Assembly: GCA_964293305.1 (NCBI GenBank)
Contig: CAXYYO010000055.1
Coordinates: forward strand, 1 to 17,608
Reading direction: 5' to 3'
From: CALAGJ01 sp964293305
GTDB taxonomy: Bacteria > Bacteroidota > Bacteroidia > Chitinophagales > Chitinophagaceae
Length of the DNA stretch: 17,608 nucleotides
A program made the translations under genes and the position numbers. Every line of letters starts with the position of its first letter. Within the stretch, counting starts at the first letter, position 1. The notes below the pieces were generated by a model. The model searched no databases. It worked only from the letters and a program-made list of their open reading frames with translations, and was not told where the DNA came from. Below, one piece after another: positions 1 to 6,145 of this stretch.

Positions 1-140
1 ATTCTACCCCAAGGCTCCATACCAAGTGTAGAAAATATATATACTGTTTCTTCGGCACCTGTGAACTTGAAAAATAATGTCTGCAAGAGCAGCCCTGCAA
101 CTGCTATTCTAAGTATCCAAAAGATTATATTTTTTGACAT
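1..140 (-). CDS. DoxX-like membrane protein, N-terminal part (cut by window edge)
   Basis: Reading leftward from an ATG at 140, an open frame of 46 codons runs to the window edge without a stop. It begins MSKNIIFWILRIAVAGLLLQ and continues with a hydrophobic helix, then FKFTGAEE and an FSTLGMEPWGR segment. This matches, from family knowledge, the start of DoxX/DoxD-like small membrane proteins, which usually have four transmembrane helices and sit in the inner membrane; their biochemical role in Bacteroidota is not settled. The start lies 30 bases after the stop of the YHS-domain gene on the same strand, so the two are probably co-transcribed. Only the first helix and first loop are visible, so the family call rests on a short stretch. 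Confidence 0.75.
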   Translation of the reverse strand, partial: MSKNIIFWILRIAVAGLLLQTLFFKFTGAEETVYIFSTLGMEPWGR

Positions 141-170
141 AATAATTAAATTTTTTACTTAAATTTTTAA

Positions 171-635
171 TTATGGTTTGTATATTTTTAACCAGTTTGC
201 ATCGGCTTTTTTGTGCAGATTATCCTGATCTTTATTCCAAGAGTTGAGGGTATTTGTCAATCTTTTATTGTAAAACAGGAATAATTTGCCATTGATAATT
301 TTAAAAGTTTCTGGGTCTATTTCAACTTTTTCACCTGAGGAGCCCATGGCATAAGCACACCATCCCCCATATTGAGGTTCGTAGGCTGATGGATTTTTCT
401 TAAATAACTCCTTATGAGCTTCATTTGAAAAGTGATAGACTACTCCCTTGTTACTTAAGGCAAAAGAGGCATTTCCTTTAATTGCTTTATGGTCTGTGAA
501 ATAGGCAACAGGATCATAACCATCTATGGCAATACTATTTTCCAAATTAAAATGCTTTTTGCGAATAGCAGATGCATCTTGAGCAGACAATTGTATTGTG
601 ATTGCTGAAAATAGAACCAAACATAAAATCTTCAT
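171..635 (-). CDS. Secreted YHS-domain protein
   Basis: The 154-residue product starts with a typical signal peptide (hydrophobic residues 3-17, likely cleavage near Ser17-Ala18-Gln19), so it is probably periplasmic. A YHS-like domain follows: AIDGYDPVAYF at 36-46, Tyr67-His68-Phe-Ser70, and PQYGGWCAYAM at 87-97, with a single Cys93 in the mature protein. YHS domains are known from metal-transporting ATPases and other metal- or oxygen-handling proteins; the function of the stand-alone secreted version is not established. The C-terminal 30 residues are rich in Asn, Lys and Trp. It is the first gene of an apparent pair with the DoxX-like gene 30 bases downstream and is divergent from the sigma-factor unit. 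No Shine-Dalgarno sequence precedes the ATG; the leader is AT-rich. Confidence 0.85.
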   Translation of the reverse strand: MKILCLVLFSAITIQLSAQDASAIRKKHFNLENSIAIDGYDPVAYFTDHKAIKGNASFALSNKGVVYHFSNEAHKELFKKNPSAYEPQYGGWCAYAMGSSGEKVEIDPETFKIINGKLFLFYNKRLTNTLNSWNKDQDNLHKKADANWLKIYKP

Positions 636-788
636 TAAATATAATTTGCTAACTAGTCGAATAAAGCTGATAACCCTTACAAGCTTTATTTGTTAATTTC
701 CTGTTTAAAAATGTAATGCAATTTACACAGTTAAACCTACAAACCACAATTAGGTTTATGGACAAGTTTTTCATAATTTTACCGCTGC

Positions 789-1331
789 ATGCAAAATGAT
801 AAAGAACTTTTAGAACTTTTTAAGGAAACAGATACAAAAGAAAAGGCTTTTACTGCTATTTTAAAAAAATATCAGGAAAAATTGTATTGGCATATCCGAA
901 GAATGGTGGTTGACCATGAAGATGCTAATGATGTATTGCAAAATATGTTTATTAAAGTTTGGAATGGATTGGCCAATTTTAGAGAAGATAGCCAACTTTA
1001 CACATGGCTATATCGCATTGCTACAAATGAAAGTCTTACTTTTATAGAGCAACAAAAAAAGCGTAGCTCTGTTAGTCTCAGTGATGTGGAAACGGGTTTG
1101 AGTAACAAAATAAAAGCAGAGAACAATTTTGATGCAAATCGTTTAGAATGGAAGCTACAACTTGCAATTCAACACTTGCCCGAAAAGCAACGGGTTGTAT
1201 TTAATCTGCGTTACTATGATGAAATGCCTTACGAAGAAATGAGCAGAGTTTTAGAAACCAGTGAAGGTGCTTTAAAAGCAAGTTATCATCATGCTGTAAA
1301 AAAGGTAGAAGATTTCATAATAAATCGTTAA
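789..1331 (+). CDS. RNA polymerase sigma factor, ECF (sigma-70) family
   Basis: This 180-residue protein has the two-domain layout and length of ECF sigma factors. Region 2 spans about residues 20-92: the helix around DANDVLQNMFIKVW (46-59) corresponds to the core-binding and -10 recognition part, followed by LYTWLYRIATNES. A variable linker covers about 93-118. Region 4 spans about 122-178, with the LPEKQRVVFNLRYYDEMPYE start and a helix-turn-helix (YEEMSRVLETSEGALKASYHHAVKK region) for the -35 element. The ATG at 789 gives the normal family N-terminus; an ATG seven bases on is out of frame. It heads a three-gene unit with a membrane partner 41 bases downstream and a secreted protein after that, which suggests control by envelope signals. 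The exact regulon cannot be told from sequence. Confidence 0.93.
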   Translation: MQNDKELLELFKETDTKEKAFTAILKKYQEKLYWHIRRMVVDHEDANDVLQNMFIKVWNGLANFREDSQLYTWLYRIATNESLTFIEQQKKRSSVSLSDVETGLSNKIKAENNFDANRLEWKLQLAIQHLPEKQRVVFNLRYYDEMPYEEMSRVLETSEGALKASYHHAVKKVEDFIINR

Positions 1332-1372
1332 ACCTAATATTACATTTAATGTCATAGTAAGTGTTTTAAAAA

Positions 1373-2107
1373 ATGGATGAATTAAAAAATATAAGCCCAA
1401 TCGTAAATAAGATTACCCGTACCGTTCCCTATACCGTACCAAATACTTATTTTTTAAAATTGTCAGCGCAAATAAAAATGCATGTGCAGCTACATGCAAA
1501 CGATAAAATAAATCCCTACAATTTGCCAGATGACTATTTTAATCATTTGACTTTGAAAACATTAACTCGTATCAATAGTTCATCTGTAGAAAGTGTTGCA
1601 AATTATATTGTTCCTGAAAACTATTTCGAATCATTACCGAATCAAATATTTTCAAAAATAAAAGCAGCAGAAACTCAGGTTATGGGTGTCTATGATGAAT
1701 TGGAGTCCATTGCGCCGTTGCTAAATAAAATACCTAAGCATGTATTTGAAACTCCTGCTGCATACTTCGAAAATTTAAATATTCCATCATCATTAGATGA
1801 TGTTAAAAAGCAAGATGCAAGAATTATTCCCATCAAGAAGAAAAATTGGACTCGCTACTTAGCAGCAGCAAGTTCTATCTTGGTTATTGCGTTTACTACG
1901 TTGTTGTATGTTAATTATGATCAAGTAAACAAAATGAACAAAATGCAGGTACAGCGTATTGCCTCTGTAAATGTAGATCAAGGTATTAATACACTTAGCG
2001 ATAAAGAAATATTAGAGTTTTTAGAGGAACAAGACAATTATTCCATTGACGACGGTTCAGTAGAATTTGGCGAAGAAGTAGAAGCAACGGAGTTAATGAA
2101 TAATTGA
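1373..2107 (+). CDS. Putative anti-sigma factor: single-pass membrane protein with P-x-x-Y-F-x-x-L repeats
   Basis: The 244-residue product has a cytoplasmic N-terminal part (about 1-158), a basic stretch (KKKNWTR) before one transmembrane helix (about 161-181), and a periplasmic acidic C-terminus ending in EFGEEVEATE. There is no signal peptide; positive charges before the helix predict N-terminus inside. The cytoplasmic half carries four copies of a short motif: YTVPNTYFLKL (20-30), YNLPDDYFNHL (49-59), YIVPENYFESL (78-88) and FETPAAYFENL (125-135). The first and last are each preceded by a similar DEL-x-x-I-x-P-x-x-NKI segment (2-14 and 108-120). I do not see a canonical zinc-binding anti-sigma (ZAS) HxxxCxxC motif. 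Position directly after the ECF sigma gene and topology argue for an anti-sigma factor; this is inference. The motifs are the likely sigma-contacting or scaffold elements. Confidence 0.7.
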   Translation: MDELKNISPIVNKITRTVPYTVPNTYFLKLSAQIKMHVQLHANDKINPYNLPDDYFNHLTLKTLTRINSSSVESVANYIVPENYFESLPNQIFSKIKAAETQVMGVYDELESIAPLLNKIPKHVFETPAAYFENLNIPSSLDDVKKQDARIIPIKKKNWTRYLAAASSILVIAFTTLLYVNYDQVNKMNKMQVQRIASVNVDQGINTLSDKEILEFLEEQDNYSIDDGSVEFGEEVEATELMNN

Positions 2108-2166
2108 TTTAAAAAATTTAATCCTGCGTATGTTTAGAATTAATCTAATGACAGTTTAAAAGAAAA

Positions 2167-2622
2167 ATGGAAAAAAAATTTACAATTATTTTGTTTTTAA
2201 CATTTCAAGCCTATTTTTGTTTTTCACAGGGAAATAATTCATGGGATACTGGAAAAGCGGAAACCATACGAAAGGCTTATATCACTCGTGAGCTCAATCT
2301 ATCTCCAAAAGAATCAGAAGAATTCTGGCCGGTCTATAATAATTATACTAAAGAAATTAAACAAGCCCGCCAGCAATTTACTAATGATGAAGTAGCTTTT
2401 GAAGAAAAAGTTGTTGAAATAAGGAAGAAATACAAACCTAATTTTCAAAAGGTTTTAGGTGGTAATCCGCAGAGAACAAATAAACTTTCCACTGCAGATA
2501 AAGCTTATAGGGACAAGTTACGACAAGAACTTGAAAATAGGCAGCAATTAAAAAAGGGCATCCAAAAACCCCAGGTAAAAAAGCAAGTACCTAGGGTAAT
2601 CAAAAGGAAGCCACCACGTTAG
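2167..2622 (+). CDS. Secreted Spy/CpxP-like protein with basic C-terminal tail
   Basis: A 151-residue protein with a signal peptide (hydrophobic residues 6-19, likely cleavage near Phe-Ser20-Gln21), so exported to the periplasm. Residues 34-100 are helical and charged, with TRELNLSPKESEEFWPVYNNY (40-60), the pattern seen in Bacteroidota proteins related to the Spy/CpxP (LTxxQ) family, often found beside ECF sigma factors and sometimes labelled sensor of ECF-type sigma factor. The last 25 residues are strongly basic and proline-rich (VKKQVPRVIKRKPPR). It is the third gene of the sigma-factor unit, 59 bases after the putative anti-sigma gene, and is followed by an intrinsic terminator. A role as periplasmic sensor or chaperone feeding the anti-sigma factor is plausible but inferred. 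Family membership is moderately sure. Confidence 0.72.
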   Translation: MEKKFTIILFLTFQAYFCFSQGNNSWDTGKAETIRKAYITRELNLSPKESEEFWPVYNNYTKEIKQARQQFTNDEVAFEEKVVEIRKKYKPNFQKVLGGNPQRTNKLSTADKAYRDKLRQELENRQQLKKGIQKPQVKKQVPRVIKRKPPR

Positions 2623-2668
2623 TGGTTTAAAATTAGAATTAAAAAGGTGTTTTTCATAGGTTAGCAAC

Positions 2669-2704
2669 GGCCAGCTCTTTTCAGGGCAGGCCTATTTTTT
2701 TTTT
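2669..2704 (+). terminator. Intrinsic terminator after the sigma-factor unit
   Basis: A hairpin with GGCC at 2669-2672 pairing with GGCC at 2689-2692, one A-A mismatch, then GCTC pairing with GGGC (one G-T wobble), and a six-base loop. It is followed one short step later by a run of ten T at 2695-2704. It lies 46 bases after the stop of the Spy-like gene and before the glycosyltransferase promoter, so it separates the two transcription units. Confidence 0.8.
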
Positions 2705-2748
2705 GATTACTACCTAACTCGTCCATTTTTCTTTTAAACTCAATCTTC

Positions 2749-2756
2749 TATTTTTG
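2749..2756 (+). promoter_or_regulatory. Probable promoter -7 box (TAnnTTTG) of the glycosyltransferase unit
   Basis: TATTTTTG matches the Bacteroidota -7 consensus TAnnTTTG exactly and is followed by C, as is common. It ends nine bases before the ATG at 2766, so the messenger would have a very short or almost absent leader. I find no clear TTG at the expected -33 distance, only a T-rich stretch at 2726-2735, so the call rests on the -7 box and its place just after a terminator. Confidence 0.45.
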
Positions 2757-2765
2757 CACATCGAT

Positions 2766-3719
2766 ATGAGAACTCTATCTGTAGTTGTAACTGTAATGAA
2801 TGAAGAAGAAAACATTAATCCTTTAATTGATACCATACATTCGGCACTTCAATCTCTTGATTACGAACTAATTTTTGTTGACGATGGCAGTATGGATGCT
2901 ACCAGATCTAAAATAAAAGAACGCCTAAGCAACCGTATTAAACTGGTAGAGCTACGAAAAAATTATGGTCAAAGTACAGCAATGACAGCTGGCATAGATC
3001 ATAGCTCCGGTAAATATATTGCCCTTATTGATGGAGACTTGCAAAATGATCCTACCGATATACCACACATGTTACAAAAATTAATCGATGAGGACTGGGA
3101 TGTGGTAGCTGGAAACAGGAAAAATAGAAAGGATGGTATACTCTTTAGAAAAGTGCCCAGTAAAATTGCAAACGCTTTGATTCGTTATATGACAAATGTC
3201 TATATACAGGATTATGGTTGTACCCTCAAAATATTTAAAAGAGAAATAGCAGAAGATTTAGGCCTTTATGGTGAATTGCATCGCTTTATTCCTGTTTTGG
3301 CAAGTATGCAGGGGGCACGTATTACTCAAGTGGATGTAAAGCATCATGCCCGGTTGCATGGTAGTTCAAAATATGGACTGGGACGCACTATACGTGTTAT
3401 GAGTGATTTGGTAACAATGGTTTTTTTCCGAAAATATATTCAAAGACCAATGCACTTTTTTGGTGCCGTTGGGTTTGTATGCTTTTTTTTAGGCTTGGCA
3501 ATAAATCTTTATCTACTTACATTGAAAATTGCTGGAAACGATATATGGGGCAAACCTTTGGTTATTTTGGGGCTTATGTTATTACTTGGCGGCATTCAAC
3601 TCATAACCATTGGTATTGTAGCTGAAATAAGCATAAGAACTTACTATGAAACAGGGGGTAGAAAAACATACCAAATAAGAAAAGTATGGCAGCATCAGGA
3701 GAAACAAGAAGAAAATTGA
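2766..3719 (+). CDS. Family 2 glycosyltransferase, GtrB/DPM1-like, membrane-anchored
   Basis: From the ATG at 2766 the protein has 317 residues; a TTG 12 bases upstream could extend it by four residues but overlaps the promoter box, so I prefer the ATG. The N-terminal GT-A domain (about 1-205) shows the LSVVVTVMNEEENI start, FVDDGS at 37-42, the DGDLQNDP metal/nucleotide-sugar site at 89-96 and HGSSKYG at 198-204, the pattern of polyprenyl-phosphate sugar transferases such as GtrB and dolichol-phosphate mannose synthase. Two transmembrane helices follow (about 231-254 and 264-287). It probably moves a sugar from a nucleotide donor to undecaprenyl phosphate on the cytoplasmic face of the inner membrane. 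The sugar cannot be told. Its 3' end overlaps the flippase-like gene by 34 bases. Confidence 0.9.
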   Translation: MRTLSVVVTVMNEEENINPLIDTIHSALQSLDYELIFVDDGSMDATRSKIKERLSNRIKLVELRKNYGQSTAMTAGIDHSSGKYIALIDGDLQNDPTDIPHMLQKLIDEDWDVVAGNRKNRKDGILFRKVPSKIANALIRYMTNVYIQDYGCTLKIFKREIAEDLGLYGELHRFIPVLASMQGARITQVDVKHHARLHGSSKYGLGRTIRVMSDLVTMVFFRKYIQRPMHFFGAVGFVCFFLGLAINLYLLTLKIAGNDIWGKPLVILGLMLLLGGIQLITIGIVAEISIRTYYETGGRKTYQIRKVWQHQEKQEEN

Positions 3720-4606
3720 ATTCAATAAATTACCCCTTGAAATCTAGCAAAATAATTCTTCCAAGCTGGGTTAAACTAGGTGTAAAATTATTGGTTACCA
3801 CACTTTGCGCGTTTTATATTTCTAGTAAAATAGATTTTAAAACCACTTTATCATTAAGTAGGACTGCCAGCCCATTTTGGATAATTATGGCTATTTTTTT
3901 ATTTGGGGTATCAAAGTGGATTGCTGCCATCAGATTGGAGGTTTATTTTAAAAATATCAATTTTTATATACCTCGCAAATACAATATTATGCTTTATTGG
4001 TTGGGTATGTTTTACAACTTGTTTTTACCTGGTGGCATAGGTGGCGATGCCTATAAAATTATCTTACTTCATAAAACATATAATTTTCCTGCGAAATCTC
4101 TATCATCAGCTATTTTTTTTGACAGGTTAAGTGGTGTGGCTGCATTGGGTATTTTGGCTACTATACTCATCAATTTTATATTTCCTAGTCAAATACTTGG
4201 TTTTATTGCCATATCAGTTTCAATCGTTTCGCTTCTACTATTTTATCAATTAGTTAGGAAAGTCTTTGCCGCTTATCTACCCGGGTTTTATAAAACATTA
4301 TGGCTAGGTATAATAGTACAGCTTTTACAAGTTGCTTGTGTATGGTCCATTATTGAGGCACTACACATAGCACAAAATCAAACCGAATACATACTGTTAT
4401 TTTTAGTATCTAGTGTTATTGCCATCTTACCTTTCACTATTGGAGGATTGGGAGCAAGAGAGGTCGTATTTTTATGGGGGAGTAACTATTTTGCCTTACA
4501 TAGTGAAACAAGCATAAGCATCAGCTTATTGTTTTATTTAATAACAGTAATTGTATCCGCTACTGGATTGTATTGGGTTTTTAAAAATCCACTTGAACCC
4601 AGATGA
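3686..4606 (+). CDS. Flippase-like polytopic membrane protein (LPG_synthase_TM / UPF0104 family)
   Basis: A 306-residue, very hydrophobic protein with about seven or eight transmembrane helices between residues 32 and 298. It shows the family's conserved motifs: FLPGGIGGD (113-121), FDRLSG (145-150) and GGLGARE (253-259). The family includes the membrane domain of lysyl-phosphatidylglycerol synthase (MprF) and many stand-alone proteins predicted to flip lipids or lipid-linked sugars; the soluble aminoacyl-transferase half of MprF is absent here. The gene overlaps the preceding glycosyltransferase by 34 bases in another frame, which implies translational coupling and a shared pathway, perhaps moving the lipid-linked sugar across the inner membrane. 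The ATG at 3686 is preceded by AAGAAAAG; a TTG at 3716 overlapping the upstream stop is an alternative start that would remove ten residues. Confidence 0.85.
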   Translation: MAASGETRRKLNSINYPLKSSKIILPSWVKLGVKLLVTTLCAFYISSKIDFKTTLSLSRTASPFWIIMAIFLFGVSKWIAAIRLEVYFKNINFYIPRKYNIMLYWLGMFYNLFLPGGIGGDAYKIILLHKTYNFPAKSLSSAIFFDRLSGVAALGILATILINFIFPSQILGFIAISVSIVSLLLFYQLVRKVFAAYLPGFYKTLWLGIIVQLLQVACVWSIIEALHIAQNQTEYILLFLVSSVIAILPFTIGGLGAREVVFLWGSNYFALHSETSISISLLFYLITVIVSATGLYWVFKNPLEPR

Positions 4607-4739
4607 TGCAGTTGACTTTGTAATAAAATTCATCTCCATCATCTCGGCTGAGGGTATTCTTAATGAGCCATCATCTAGTTTATAATTGTTCAGTTAAAAT
4701 TTTCTATTGCTCATTATTGAAATGTGTTGTGGCAAAATA

Positions 4740-6125
4740 TTAGTATCCTGGATTTTGTTCTACTGCACCATTTGTAGCTGCAATTTCTCTTTGAGGTATG
4801 GGCATTATTGGATTCACGCCATCTCCAAGATAGGTATCCACAAGTCCGGTGCGTGCCAGATCAAATAAGCGATGACCTTCAAAATTTAATTCTGCTCTTC
4901 GTTCATCTAAAATAGCTGAAAGATAGGATGCGTCATCTGGTACATCTTCATCAGACAAAGCTTCTAGACCTCTTGTTGTTCTTAAATCATTAAGGTAACT
5001 CAATCCATCTACACGACCATTTGATTCAGCAATAATTAAATACATTTCTGCTAGGCGCAATACAAAAGCAGAATTATCCTTAGCCGTTTCTCCTCTGTAT
5101 TTTTGGCTACGTCCATCTGGTTCAATACTCAGATCATTATTAATAAAATCAACCAAATCTGCACGTGTATCTCCGGATCTTGATGCAAAAAAATCATTTA
5201 AATCACTACTCACCATAAATAAAATATCTGGCCTTAGGGCGTCATCTCTCAAATAGGTAGCAGCATTATAAAAACTTTGATTTTGGGCTTCAAATTTTAG
5301 TTCTAAAATGGATTCCGATGTTAATCTATCTGTATATATTTTTCCAACTTCACCCGAAGGGAAAAAACTATAAATACCATTATCAATTACACTGTTGGCA
5401 TAGTCAGCAGCTTCTTCCAGATCACCATGATACAAATGCACTCTTGCCAGCATGGCTGCAACTGCAGCAGGGGAGATGTACTGATTGCCGATATCTTCAG
5501 AAATCAAACCTTCGGCTGTATGTAAATCATCCATGATTTGTGTATAGCTTACTTCTACAGTGCTTCTTGGCACAGCAGAAGAACCATTGGTTGTACTCGT
5601 TACTACAGAAATGCCATAGACAGAAGTCTTATCCCAATGCTGTCCCCAAAAACGTAATGCGTCAAAATGTGCCATACCTCTTACAAATAATGCCTCACCC
5701 AGTATCATATTTTTTTCAGCCTCATCCAGATCTGGTACATTGTCTATATTCTCAATGATTTTATTGGCAGTATATATGGAATTGTAGATGGCATTATAGG
5801 ATTGGGTAATATAAATATTGCTTGGCGTAAGGGACCTTGCTGCTATTTCATTTAAATCAATTACATCATACCCCCCAGTGGTGCCATTGTCTGTATATGC
5901 CTCTGCTAATAATGGAAAATATGCTCCATAATAATCCCTTGCTTGCAGGGTATTATACATGCCTACTCTTGCATTGCGTAAGCCATCTACTGAATTAAAT
6001 ATATCATCATCTCTCACTTCATTTGGGGAGGTGAGGTCTAATAATTTATTGCATCCTGTGTTTGCCACCAATACTATCATTAGGACTGGTACACATAATT
6101 TTTTTATGAATTGATAAGTGCTCAT
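4740..6125 (-). CDS. SusD/RagB-family outer membrane lipoprotein
   Basis: The 461-residue protein begins with a lipoprotein signal peptide whose lipobox ends VANTGC, so Cys25 would be lipidated and the protein anchored in the outer membrane. The mature part opens with NKLLDLTSPNEV and shows the helical TPR-like layout of SusD (MILGEALFVRGMAHFDALRF near 140-159 and AAVAAMLARVHLYHGDLEEA near 221-240). It ends in the family's C-terminal pattern, RRAELNFEGHRLFDLAR then PIPQREI and QNPGY. SusD proteins form the lid over the SusC barrel and capture glycans, glycopeptides or other oligomers at the cell surface. It lies 20 bases after susC on the same strand. At 461 residues it is on the short side for SusD. 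Nothing beside it reveals the substrate. Confidence 0.95.
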   Translation of the reverse strand: MSTYQFIKKLCVPVLMIVLVANTGCNKLLDLTSPNEVRDDDIFNSVDGLRNARVGMYNTLQARDYYGAYFPLLAEAYTDNGTTGGYDVIDLNEIAARSLTPSNIYITQSYNAIYNSIYTANKIIENIDNVPDLDEAEKNMILGEALFVRGMAHFDALRFWGQHWDKTSVYGISVVTSTTNGSSAVPRSTVEVSYTQIMDDLHTAEGLISEDIGNQYISPAAVAAMLARVHLYHGDLEEAADYANSVIDNGIYSFFPSGEVGKIYTDRLTSESILELKFEAQNQSFYNAATYLRDDALRPDILFMVSSDLNDFFASRSGDTRADLVDFINNDLSIEPDGRSQKYRGETAKDNSAFVLRLAEMYLIIAESNGRVDGLSYLNDLRTTRGLEALSDEDVPDDASYLSAILDERRAELNFEGHRLFDLARTGLVDTYLGDGVNPIMPIPQREIAATNGAVEQNPGY

Positions 6126-6145
6126 TTCAAATACTTTTCTTATGA

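Noticed and set aside
5318..5758. Two open frames on the plus strand inside the susD gene
   Set aside because: They are antisense to a clear susD, have low-complexity His/Gln/Leu-rich translations and match no family; they are by-products of the codon pattern on the other strand.
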